Assembly (NCBI GenBank): GCA_045591925.1 | Contig: JAZNTW010000017.1 | Span: 62,001 to 126,000 of the forward strand | From: Firm-04 sp045591925 | GTDB lineage: Bacteria > Bacillota > Clostridia > Oscillospirales > Ruminococcaceae | Direction: 5' to 3' | Length of the DNA: 64,000 bases | Shown: positions 22,845 through 31,180 of the stretch, in pieces | Layout: each line of letters opens with the position of its first letter | Position numbering within the stretch: position 1 is the stretch's first letter | Notes under the pieces: model-generated | Databases searched by the model: none | Told to the model about the DNA's origin: nothing | What the model saw: the letters and a program-made list of their open reading frames with translations, nothing else | Position numbers and translations under genes: made by a program

Positions 22845-25481
22845 ATGAAGCATTACCTTGAATCCTGCGAAGCCGTTCTGGCGGAGCTGAAAAGCGACTC
22901 GAATGGTCTGAATGATGCAGAAGCAAAATCACGTCTGCAAACCTATGGCGAAAATAAGCTGGCAACGCCGCCGAAGCCGACGCTTGCAGCAAGATTTCTC
23001 GAACAATTCAAGAATCCGATGATTCTTGTTCTGATTGCAGCAGCAGTGATTTCTGCCGTTGCTGGCATTATCTCCGAGGGAAAGCTCGAAGCTGATGTAT
23101 TTATTATCCTGTTTGTGGTCATTGCCAATGCGGTTCTCGGCGTATATCAGGAGAACAAAGCGGAAGCGGCGATTGAAGCGCTTCAGGCAATGAGTGCCGC
23201 ACAGAGCAAGGTGTACCGTTCCGGCGAGCTGATTGTCGTACCGAGCGCAGAGCTGGTTCCCGGCGATGTCATTGCGCTGGAAGCCGGCGACAATGTTCCT
23301 GCCGACTGCCGTATTCTCGAGGCAGCAGCACTCAAAGCGGAAGAATCTGCGCTGACCGGTGAAAGCGTTCCCTGCGATAAGGATACCGAGGTGCTTGCAG
23401 GGCCGGAGGTTACGCTGGGCGATCGTAAAAATATGCTCTATATGGGCAGCAGCATCGCTTACGGCAGAGCCGCCGCAGTCGTTGTTGCAACCGGTATGGA
23501 AACCGAAATGGGTAAAATTGCAGGCGCAATCGCCAATGCCGAGGATGATGAAACGCCGCTGCAGAAGAATCTGTCGCAGCTCAGCAAAATCCTTTCGATT
23601 GCAGTTCTGATTATCTGCGTGATCATTCTGGGTATCAGTGTCATTCAGATGGTTGTGAAGAACGGCACACTCACGCTGCCGGACTTCCTCAATTCGTTTA
23701 TGATCGCCGTCAGCCTTGCCGTTGCTGCGATTCCGGAGGGTCTTGCAGCGGTTGTAACGGTCGTGCTTTCGATCGGTGTTACGAATATGTCCAAGCGCGG
23801 CGCTGTCATTCGCAGATTGACCGCTGTTGAAGCACTCGGCTGTGCGCAGGTTATCTGCTCCGATAAGACCGGTACGCTGACACAGAATAAAATGACTGTT
23901 GTTGAGGAGCATACCGATGATAAGGAGCTGCTTGCAACAGCAATGGCACAGTGCTGTGACGCAAAATTGAATGAGGACGGAAACGTAACCGGTGAGCCGA
24001 CCGAAGCGGCACTGGTTGCATATGCAAATAAGTGCGGACTCAAAAAATATGAGCTGGATGCAGCATCTCCGCGTGTTGCGGAAGCACCGTTTGATTCCAT
24101 GCGCAAGATGATGTCCACCGTGCATAAAAAGGGTACGGAATTTATCCAGTACACCAAGGGTGCGCCGGACGAGGTTCTGCGCTGCTGTACACATATTCTT
24201 GACAAGGGTACTGTCCGTGAAATGAACGAGGCAGACCGTGCCGAGATTCTGCGCCAGAATAAAGAGATGGCAGATAAGGCGCTGCGTGTTCTGCTTGCGG
24301 CATATCGTGAGCTGACCATGGTGCCGGAACAGGTTTCTCCGACTTCACTGGAGCATGACCTCATCTACATTGGCATGACCGGTATGATTGACCCGGTTCG
24401 TCCGGAGGTCAAGGATGCGATTGATCTTTGCCGTTCTGCCGGCATTCGTCCGGTTATGATTACCGGTGACCACAGAGACACTGCGGTTGCTATCGCAAAG
24501 GAGCTTGGCATTATCGGCGAGGGTCAGCAGGCACTGACCGGTGCGGAGCTTTCTGAGATTCCGGACGATGAATTCAATGCGCACGTTGGCGATTACAGCG
24601 TATATGCGCGTGTGCAGCCGGAGCATAAGGTTCGTATCGTAAATGCGTGGAAAAAGCAGGGTATGACAACTGCTATGACCGGTGACGGCGTCAATGATGC
24701 GCCCTCGATCAAGAGTGCGGATATCGGTGTCGGCATGGGCATTACCGGAACGGACGTTACCAAAAATGTTGCCGATATGGTTCTGACGGACGACAACTTT
24801 GCAACGATCGTCAGTGCTGTCGAGGAAGGCAGACGTATCTACGATAATATTCGTAAGGCAATCCAGTTCCTGCTCTCCAGTAATCTCAGCGAGGTGCTGT
24901 GTATTCTCGTTGCGACATTCGGTTTGGGCGCACTCACAAATGGCCCATTCACAATCTTCGGACCTGTCCACCTGCTCTGGATCAACCTGATTTCCGACTG
25001 CTTCCCGGCAGTTGCACTCGGTATGGAGCCGGCAGAACGCGGTATTATGAAGCGTAAGCCGCGCAGCAGTGCCGCACATATCTTTGCGGACGGCATGGGC
25101 GTGAATCTGCTCTGGCAGGGCGTTGTTATTGCAGCTCTGACCTTGTCATCCTATGTCATCGGTGCGCAGACCTCTCCGGCAGCCGGTACCACCATGGCAT
25201 TCCTGACGCTCTCTGTCTGTGAAATGTTCCATGCTTGGAATATGCGCTCCCTCCACTGCTCGATCTTTGCAATGGAGCACAAGAATACATTCTTGGTTGG
25301 TTCGATTCTGCTTTCCTTTGCATTGACGCTGACAGTTCTGCTGATTCCTGCACTGCAAACCATCTTCTCTCTGACAACGCTCACCGGTATGCAGTATTTG
25401 TGGGCAGTCCTGCTTGCAGCTGCTATCCTTCCGATCGTTGAGATCGTCAAAGCGATTCGCCGCGCAGCATCGAAAAAGTAA
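22845..25481 (+). CDS. P-type cation-transporting ATPase (P2-type; likely Mn2+/Ca2+ export)
   Basis: An 878-residue ATP-driven cation pump of the inner membrane. N-terminal cation-ATPase domain (about 1-70); TM1-2 about 50-105; actuator with LTGES at 170-174; TM4 with AIPEGLAAVVT; phosphorylation Asp340 in CSDKTGTLTQ; nucleotide domain with KGAPDEVLRCC; hinge TGDGVNDAPSIKSADIGVGM; TM6 with HLLWINLISDCFPA; ten helices in all. The layout is that of SERCA-like P2 ATPases. The manganese riboswitch upstream argues that Mn2+ efflux is the real job, though Ca2+ cannot be excluded. Confidence 0.94.
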   Translation: MKHYLESCEAVLAELKSDSNGLNDAEAKSRLQTYGENKLATPPKPTLAARFLEQFKNPMILVLIAAAVISAVAGIISEGKLEADVFIILFVVIANAVLGVYQENKAEAAIEALQAMSAAQSKVYRSGELIVVPSAELVPGDVIALEAGDNVPADCRILEAAALKAEESALTGESVPCDKDTEVLAGPEVTLGDRKNMLYMGSSIAYGRAAAVVVATGMETEMGKIAGAIANAEDDETPLQKNLSQLSKILSIAVLIICVIILGISVIQMVVKNGTLTLPDFLNSFMIAVSLAVAAIPEGLAAVVTVVLSIGVTNMSKRGAVIRRLTAVEALGCAQVICSDKTGTLTQNKMTVVEEHTDDKELLATAMAQCCDAKLNEDGNVTGEPTEAALVAYANKCGLKKYELDAASPRVAEAPFDSMRKMMSTVHKKGTEFIQYTKGAPDEVLRCCTHILDKGTVREMNEADRAEILRQNKEMADKALRVLLAAYRELTMVPEQVSPTSLEHDLIYIGMTGMIDPVRPEVKDAIDLCRSAGIRPVMITGDHRDTAVAIAKELGIIGEGQQALTGAELSEIPDDEFNAHVGDYSVYARVQPEHKVRIVNAWKKQGMTTAMTGDGVNDAPSIKSADIGVGMGITGTDVTKNVADMVLTDDNFATIVSAVEEGRRIYDNIRKAIQFLLSSNLSEVLCILVATFGLGALTNGPFTIFGPVHLLWINLISDCFPAVALGMEPAERGIMKRKPRSSAAHIFADGMGVNLLWQGVVIAALTLSSYVIGAQTSPAAGTTMAFLTLSVCEMFHAWNMRSLHCSIFAMEHKNTFLVGSILLSFALTLTVLLIPALQTIFSLTTLTGMQYLWAVLLAAAILPIVEIVKAIRRAASKK

Positions 25482-25485
25482 TCTC

Positions 25486-26577
25486 ATGAAAAATGCCGTA
25501 AAAGGGAAGAAGCTGACAGCAATGCGCCTGCTTCTTCCCTGCATTGTTATATTGCTGGGTATGGGTTTGTTCTTCTGGAATCAATTCATGCTGTCGAAGG
25601 ACGCGCAGTATTTGCAGGCGTCCGGTTATCAGTATGCGATGGCGGGTGCAGACTATGCGCTGAGTTATCAGAAAATCGGAAATGATGCCGCAAAGCATAT
25701 TGTCGTAACCATTTCTGATATTGGCACGGATGATTTTGCCGAGCAGCTTGAACCAATGATTTCATGCCTGCAAGATCAGGTGCTATTTGTTTGTATGAAC
25801 CGTGCCGGATACGGTCTGAGCGGAGATACGGACGAGCCGCAGACCCTTGAGCGCGTGGTTGCGGATTATCGCACGGCGCTGCAAAATGCCAATATCGAAG
25901 CACCCTATATCCTGCTTCCCCATGGCTATGGCGGCGTGATCGCGACCTATTGGGAAAGCCGGTATCCCGATGAAATTGCCGGTGTGTTTTATCTGAATGG
26001 CGCGGTGGTTTCAGAAGATGCCGTGCAGCCGCAATATGCACCGATGTCTGCATGGCTGAAACGGCTTTGCACGATGTTCGGCATCACACGGCTCAATCCG
26101 AGTATGGTTGGTGAATTGCCGTCCGGATATGCTCCGAAGCAAAAAGCTGATGCAGTCAGGCTCTCAATCCGCAGCTACCGGACAGCCGCAAAAAGTTCCG
26201 AACAGAAGCTGCTTGCGGAAAATTACAGTACCGCTCATGCCAATATCGTCACAAATAATATTCCGAAAGCGTATCTGAATGCCGCTTCGTTCCGAACCGA
26301 AGAAGAATGGCTTGCTGCCGATGACTGGGCGCGCACGTTTCAGCCCATGCCGGAGCGTACCGATGCAGAACGTCTGCAACTGGCAGAACAGGAGGTTGCA
26401 GCCTGTCGTGCGGCGACAGAAAATCGCGTAAAGCCCTATACGGAGCTGCTTGGCAACTGTGAATACATTGAGCTGCCCGGCAATCACGCGATTCATATGT
26501 ATCAGCCGACAAGCTGTGCTGTATTGTTTTTGCAGTTTCTGATGCGCCTCGAACAGCCGGCAGCCGGCGCAGCATAA
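25486..26577 (+). CDS. membrane-anchored alpha/beta-hydrolase-fold protein lacking the nucleophile
   Basis: A 363-residue protein with one N-terminal membrane helix (about 14-33) and an extracytoplasmic alpha/beta-hydrolase domain: FVCMNRAGYGLSG, YILLPHGYGGVIATYWESRYP, FYLNGAVV, and a C-terminal His in PGNHAIHMYQP. At the nucleophile elbow, where GHSxGG is expected, the sequence is PHGYGG (residues 145-150), so the catalytic Ser is Gly147. It may be a pseudo-enzyme or use another residue. It begins 4 nt after the ATPase stop with only a weak SD, implying translational coupling and hence Mn2+ control too. An ATG at 25522 is an alternative start. Confidence 0.75.
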   Translation: MKNAVKGKKLTAMRLLLPCIVILLGMGLFFWNQFMLSKDAQYLQASGYQYAMAGADYALSYQKIGNDAAKHIVVTISDIGTDDFAEQLEPMISCLQDQVLFVCMNRAGYGLSGDTDEPQTLERVVADYRTALQNANIEAPYILLPHGYGGVIATYWESRYPDEIAGVFYLNGAVVSEDAVQPQYAPMSAWLKRLCTMFGITRLNPSMVGELPSGYAPKQKADAVRLSIRSYRTAAKSSEQKLLAENYSTAHANIVTNNIPKAYLNAASFRTEEEWLAADDWARTFQPMPERTDAERLQLAEQEVAACRAATENRVKPYTELLGNCEYIELPGNHAIHMYQPTSCAVLFLQFLMRLEQPAAGAA

Positions 26578-26583
26578 TACAAA

Positions 26584-26622
26584 AAATCCGCCAAATCATT
26601 GCAGCTGATTTGGCGGATTTTT
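26584..26622. terminator. strong bidirectional terminator
   Basis: A 15-bp perfect stem (AAATCCGCCAAATCA 26584-26598 with TGATTTGGCGGATTT 26606-26620), T-rich on the plus side (TTTTT) and preceded by A-run that gives TTTTTT on minus. It ends the riboswitch operon and could also stop minus-strand transcripts. Confidence 0.9.
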
Positions 26623-26651
26623 CATGCCGATTAGAGATTGGCGTATGATAT

Positions 26652-26828
26652 AAGGCAACACCGCGCAAAGTCCGCCTTACGGCTTGGCGGCACATCTACT
26701 TGCATATTTTCCGCCATCTTGCACAGAAATTCCTTGCTGGGCGTCAGCCCAGCGGCATCATTTCTATACAATCTGACGAAAAATCTGACTGCGTATCTGC
26801 ACCACCAACTCTGTGCGGTATTGCCTTA
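26652..26828. mobile_element. MITE-like inverted-repeat element
   Basis: About 177 bp with imperfect terminal inverted repeats (AAGGCAACACCGCGCAAAGT at one end; ACTCTGTGCGGTATTGCCTT at the other; three mismatches in 20) flanked by TA on both sides. It contains no open frame. Inside is a core, GCCTTACGGCTTGG then CTACTTGCATATTT, that recurs in the 40327-40395 element. The right end supplies bases of the stop codon of the neighbouring phosphorylase gene. Confidence 0.6.
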
Positions 26829-28139
26829 ATTGCTGTAATGCTGATGAATCAGCGGCGCTGCCGGAAGCTGTTCTGAGTGAATCACAACAGCCTGCCGCAG
26901 CATGGCTTCTGCCTCGTCAAGCTGAGATTCCTTTGCTGCATACATCGTCAGGATTGCATCGCCCTGCTGAATCGCGTCACCATTCTTGCAGTGGAGCCGG
27001 ATGCCTGCACCGGAGTCAATCGCGTCTGCCTTGGTCATTCTGCCGGCACCGAGCAGCACCGATGCACGCCCGATTTCCTCACTGTGCATGGTGGAAATCC
27101 AGCCGCTGCGGTCTGCCTTGATTGTGCGGGCGCATTCGGAGAGCTTCAGCAGGTCGGGATTCTCCGTCACACGTGCATCACCGCCCTGACCGGCAATCAT
27201 CATGGCAAAGCGTTCCATTGCCGCGCCGCTGGTAACCGCTTTTTCAGCCATGGCAAGACATTCAGCCTTGCTGCCTTTTCCAGCCATGCGCAACAATTCT
27301 GCCGCAAGCGTAATGCAGAAGCCGCCCAATTCCGAAGCGGTATCGCCGGCAAGTACTTCAATGGCTTCCCGTACCTCGATCGCATTGCCGATGCACATAC
27401 CGAGCGGACGATCCATATCCGTCAAAATTGCGGTGCAATTTTTGCCGTCTGCCTTTGCTGCTGCAAGCATTCTTCGCGCAAGTTCTGCCGCATCTTCGTC
27501 GTTTTTCATGAATGCGCCGCTGCCGACCTTGACATCCAGCAAAATATGATCCGCACCGGTTGCAAGTTTTTTGCTCATGATGCTCGCGCAGATCAGCGGA
27601 ATGCTGTCTACGGTTTCCGTCACATCCCGAAGCGCATAGAGCTTTTTGTCAGCCGGCGCAAGATTGCCCGTTTGCATCGCGACAGCAAAGCCGACTCTTT
27701 TGACCAGTGATAAAAAATCATCCGGTGCAAGGTTTGTGGAAAGACCGGGGATGCTTTCCAGCTTATCAATCGTGCCGCCGGTATGTCCAAGCCCTCTGCC
27801 GGACATTTTCGGCATATATACACCGCACGCCGCAACGATGGGCGCAAGAATCAATGTCGTTTTATCGCCGACGCCACCCGTGCTGTGCTTATCCGCAACC
27901 GGGCCGTCCAGCGACCAGTGCATGACCTGACCGGAATCGCGCATCGCCATGGTCAGCGCGGCAGTTTCCGCGTCATTCAAACCGGAAAAGCAGACCGCCA
28001 TGAGCCATGCCGCAAGCTGATAATCGGGAATCGGCGGCTCTGCCGTGATGCCCTGTACAAGCTGCCGAAGCTCGGATTCGCTCAGCGGAATCCGCTGCTT
28101 GGTTTTTCGGATACATTCACCGATATGAAATACTGCCAT
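26826..28139 (-). CDS. pdp: pyrimidine-nucleoside phosphorylase
   Basis: A 437-residue salvage enzyme that splits thymidine, uridine or deoxyuridine with phosphate into base and (deoxy)ribose-1-phosphate. Family signature VADKHSTGGVGDKTTLILAP and KMSGRGLGHTGGTIDKLESI (residues about 80-130), then VDSIPLICASIMSKKLATGA and DVKVGSGAFMK. Length suits pdp or deoA; sequence cannot settle whether it is thymidine-specific. SD GGAGG precedes the ATG. The C-terminus ends at QHYSN*, with the stop at the edge of the inverted-repeat element, so the last residues may have been altered by its insertion. Confidence 0.93.
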   Translation of the reverse strand: MAVFHIGECIRKTKQRIPLSESELRQLVQGITAEPPIPDYQLAAWLMAVCFSGLNDAETAALTMAMRDSGQVMHWSLDGPVADKHSTGGVGDKTTLILAPIVAACGVYMPKMSGRGLGHTGGTIDKLESIPGLSTNLAPDDFLSLVKRVGFAVAMQTGNLAPADKKLYALRDVTETVDSIPLICASIMSKKLATGADHILLDVKVGSGAFMKNDEDAAELARRMLAAAKADGKNCTAILTDMDRPLGMCIGNAIEVREAIEVLAGDTASELGGFCITLAAELLRMAGKGSKAECLAMAEKAVTSGAAMERFAMMIAGQGGDARVTENPDLLKLSECARTIKADRSGWISTMHSEEIGRASVLLGAGRMTKADAIDSGAGIRLHCKNGDAIQQGDAILTMYAAKESQLDEAEAMLRQAVVIHSEQLPAAPLIHQHYSN

Positions 28140-28253
28140 ACGATACCTCCTGCTGCTGAATTGTAGTCGCGTGATGCGTTTATGATTCCATATAATATAT
28201 CGTAAATACGCGAAAATGTAAATCTGTTTCGGATTCTGTGAAATCGGATATGG

Positions 28254-29036
28254 TTATGCGACAGGCTCAAATATCACTTCATAGTTGCCCTTGACATTGG
28301 GGAACGATTCGATCATATCCTTGATGAGAAGCCGTGCGCGTTCATCTGCCATTTCGAGAACGTTGCTCTTTTTGGCGTTTTCGATTGCTTTTTCCTTGAT
28401 TTGATTTCGTAGATTGTTGTGATCCTCCTGCGTGAGCTTGTTAAAAATAGATTGCTCGTCCTCTACGACCGTCATACTCTTTTCATCGAGTTCATTGGAT
28501 AGAATCTGGGGCGCCGGCAATTTTACAACAATTTCCTTTCGGATATTGCTGCATTCCACATCAGCCTTGGCACAATCAATGCCGACCTTGATTTTACCGT
28601 CCATGACGATGATCGCGGTTTTTCCTGTGAACGGAATTTTCTGCGCCCAGAACGAAAATTGCTTTTCCGAGTCGATGATTCCGACATTGGTATACTGGTA
28701 TTCGAGCGTTGCCAGCTCGCTGATGTCCTGAATCTGCGATTCGAATTCGGTTGCATCGACAGCCACGCGCTCCTTCGCAACATAATCATCAATTTTCGCA
28801 AGTGCGTCGTCTAGTAGTTTTTGTACATCACCTTTTTCCTTAATGATGATATTGTTGTTCTCTTGCAGTTCTTTGATGGTATCATTTAATTTGATTTCGG
28901 TTTCATTTTCCTGTTCTAACTGCGCCTGCAAATCATTGATCTGATGCTTGTACCAGAAAAACAGCGATAGAAATGCAGCGATAACCACAACAAGAATCGC
29001 ACCGATGATGATGAGCTTTTTTTTGATTTTTTCCAT
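28254..29036 (-). CDS. membrane-anchored DUF4230 protein
   Basis: A 260-residue protein with one N-terminal membrane helix (about 8-30), a coiled-coil stretch (about 32-85; DLQAQLEQENETEIKLNDTI), then a DUF4230-like domain (ELATLEYQYTNVGIIDSE to KGNYEVIFEPVA). The ATG at 29036 has SD GGAGG at about 8 nt. Most of the protein would be outside the cell. Function is not known. Confidence 0.75.
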   Translation of the reverse strand: MEKIKKKLIIIGAILVVVIAAFLSLFFWYKHQINDLQAQLEQENETEIKLNDTIKELQENNNIIIKEKGDVQKLLDDALAKIDDYVAKERVAVDATEFESQIQDISELATLEYQYTNVGIIDSEKQFSFWAQKIPFTGKTAIIVMDGKIKVGIDCAKADVECSNIRKEIVVKLPAPQILSNELDEKSMTVVEDEQSIFNKLTQEDHNNLRNQIKEKAIENAKKSNVLEMADERARLLIKDMIESFPNVKGNYEVIFEPVA

Positions 29037-29079
29037 GTTGATATCCTCCATTCCGTAAGCGGCAACTGTCATTGCAATC

Positions 29080-29108
29080 ATTATATACCAAAATTCGACA
29101 AAGTACAA
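29080..29108 (-). promoter_or_regulatory. promoter for DUF4230 gene
   Basis: Minus-strand TTGTAC (29108-29103), 17 nt, TATAAT (29085-29080). Confidence 0.65.
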
Positions 29109-29171
29109 TAGGATACGAACATTTTCGAAAAAAATTTACAATTATTTTACGGTAAAATCGGTCAAATCCAC

Positions 29172-29202
29172 AAAAATCGGCATCCCCAAGATGAGAATGC
29201 CG
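29172..29202 (-). terminator. intrinsic terminator
   Basis: Minus-strand CGGCAT (29202-29197) with ATGCCG (29183-29178) plus inner CTCATC/GGAT pairs, followed by ATTTTTG. It ends the DUF6323-DUF6179 transcript. Confidence 0.6.
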
Positions 29203-29216
29203 CTAAATATTATCAA

Positions 29217-30212
29217 TCAGACGGGTTCGGAATTCGACGCAAGCGGTGCAAGCCAGCCTGCGAGCCGTTCCTGTTCCATGCGCGCCTGCATCATTGTGAC
29301 GAAATCCGGGAGCGCCGCTGTCAAATACTGTATGACCGCCGGATGCGCCGCATCAAGATTTGCCGCAATGCTCTGCCGGAGCTGTTTTGCAAGGTGTGCA
29401 GCAGGCATCGAATGGCATTCTGCCTGCACCGTTTCAATCGCCTCCGGACTGATCGTGACCGAAAATCCGGACAGGCCGCAAAGCAGATGAATTGCCCAAT
29501 GCCGCAATACAAGCTCAGCAATATTCTCCGCAATCATATCCGGCGTGGTTCGAAACAGATCGGCATAGCGCTGCATCATCGCGCAGATTTCTTCTGTATC
29601 AAAGCAGCGCAGGAATTCGCTCTCTATGTAGAGCGAGGTGTAATAGCTGCAAACACCGATTGCGCCATTTTCCATAATCTGTCTGTCGCAGAGCAGCGGA
29701 TACGAGAAGCTGACCTTTGTATCCTTGGCATGGAAGCGCGCGTCATACTTTGTGCAAAATTGTTCAAAATCAAGCAGCAGCGCGTGAAAAAAGGATGTCT
29801 GCACGGGCTTTGTAAGCTGATACGCCTTGCGGAATTGCTCCTTGGCAAGTTCATATGCCTGTAGGGTGGTCATTGCGCCCTGTTCGAGCAAATCGGTCAG
29901 CGATTGTGTTTGCAGTGCCATAAGTGCTGCTGAATCGGATTTCAGCGAAAGCAGCGCCGCGTCAAGCTGCGTCAATACCGAAGCATAAAACGCCTCTGCC
30001 TGTTTGCGCGTAACCGTTGTGCTTCTGCCTGCGGTATACTGTGCAGCGCGTTCCGCAGCCGCCTGATGCAGCCCGTCACGCAGCGTGGTCAGCACATTCA
30101 TATCAAGCAGCGAATGCTCTGCCGCATATTGCAGCAAATGCAGCGAATAATCCTGATGCGGCAGCGGCTCGGAAAACGCATCCTGCTGCCGCAAAATCAT
30201 TGCATCTGACAT
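29217..30212 (-). CDS. DUF6179-like protein
   Basis: A 331-residue, mainly alpha-helical cytosolic protein without signal peptide or catalytic motif that I recognise. Features include TTVTRKQAEAFYASVLTQ and SFFHALLLDFEQFCTKYDARF. Pairing with a DUF6323-like gene matches a two-gene unit seen in Clostridia, where the larger partner is DUF6179. I assign the name from that pattern, with moderate trust. The ATG lies one nt after the upstream stop (TGAGATG), with SD AAAGGAG at about 10 nt, so translation is coupled. Confidence 0.55.
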   Translation of the reverse strand: MSDAMILRQQDAFSEPLPHQDYSLHLLQYAAEHSLLDMNVLTTLRDGLHQAAAERAAQYTAGRSTTVTRKQAEAFYASVLTQLDAALLSLKSDSAALMALQTQSLTDLLEQGAMTTLQAYELAKEQFRKAYQLTKPVQTSFFHALLLDFEQFCTKYDARFHAKDTKVSFSYPLLCDRQIMENGAIGVCSYYTSLYIESEFLRCFDTEEICAMMQRYADLFRTTPDMIAENIAELVLRHWAIHLLCGLSGFSVTISPEAIETVQAECHSMPAAHLAKQLRQSIAANLDAAHPAVIQYLTAALPDFVTMMQARMEQERLAGWLAPLASNSEPV

Positions 30213-30213
30213 C

Positions 30214-31050
30214 TCACACGAACTCCTTTCCTGCCTCGGCATTTTGCGCTTCCCATTTCTCGATCATATCTGCCCATTCAGCCTCCTGCGCCGCGCTCGG
30301 CAGCAAAAAAGCAGGATTCAGGGCAAGCGCCTCTGCCAGTTCCTCTGCAAATGTGCCGCGCGTATGCTGTTCAAATGGGTCCACCTCATAATCATGTAGA
30401 TAATTCCCGAACATATCTTGGTGCATTTGCTCGCGGTAAGCATAATCATATTGCTCTGCTTCAAAATCGGCTTCGTAGCTTTGCTCGGCTTCCTCCTGCG
30501 CGAGTTTATCCGCATAGAGCATCCGCAGCTCCGGATCACCAAGCTGCTGTTGCTTCTGCTTTTGCTGTGCAGCACGCACTGCAAGCAGATTCCGCATTGC
30601 CGGAATGAGGATTCGCTCTGCCTGTGTAAGCATCTCTGCGGTGTCACCGCAGCAGCTTGGGCTGGTGTAGAACTGATACATATAATCCAGAATCGCGCAA
30701 TCGGACAGTACACATTCAGGGTCGCCGCCCTCGTCATAGAGTGCCTGCAAGTCGCCCTTGAGCTGATAGAACGCCTCGGTCAATTCTGCGACCTGCGCCG
30801 CATAGTTGCTTCCAAAATAACCGGATGGTAAAAACCAACGAATCAGATGCGGTGTGATGCTGCTGCCGAACTGCACCAATTCTTCCGAACGGATAGCGGT
30901 CTGCGCAGTTTGCAGAAGCATTTCAGCATCTTCCGGCGTCAGCCTCAGCCCATAATACTGAGCAGCTTCGCGATTGGTTGCAAGGAGCTGCGACTTTTGT
31001 TCTACGGGCGTCAGCAGCGAAAATCCATTGACTGCGAGCGAAAAGTCCAT
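30214..31050 (-). CDS. DUF6323-like protein
   Basis: A 278-residue cytosolic protein. The N-terminal ~150 residues fit DUF6323 (LLATNREAAQYYGLRLTPED, LIRWFLPSGYFGSNY, a PSCCGDTAEML motif). The C-terminal ~120 residues are acidic, rich in Glu, Gln and Tyr (EEAEQSYEADFEAEQYDY), and probably disordered or coiled. It is first in a two-gene unit with the DUF6179-like gene. No role is known for this pair. Confidence 0.55.
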   Translation of the reverse strand: MDFSLAVNGFSLLTPVEQKSQLLATNREAAQYYGLRLTPEDAEMLLQTAQTAIRSEELVQFGSSITPHLIRWFLPSGYFGSNYAAQVAELTEAFYQLKGDLQALYDEGGDPECVLSDCAILDYMYQFYTSPSCCGDTAEMLTQAERILIPAMRNLLAVRAAQQKQKQQQLGDPELRMLYADKLAQEEAEQSYEADFEAEQYDYAYREQMHQDMFGNYLHDYEVDPFEQHTRGTFAEELAEALALNPAFLLPSAAQEAEWADMIEKWEAQNAEAGKEFV

Positions 31051-31103
31051 ACATCTACCTCATTTCCTGTTATTTTCAGACATTCAATGATTTTTTGAAA
31101 GAA

Positions 31104-31142
31104 GCAAAGAGGCGAGAAACTTCGGTTCTTCGCCTCTTTTGC
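31104..31142. terminator. bidirectional terminator hairpin
   Basis: GCAAAGAGGCGAGAA pairs with TTCTTCGCCTCTTTTGC around a short CTTCGG loop. T-rich on both sides; it ends gpmI on the minus strand. Confidence 0.75.
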
Positions 31143-31180
31143 ATATCATTGCGTTCTATATACTTCCTGTGAAACCGGTG

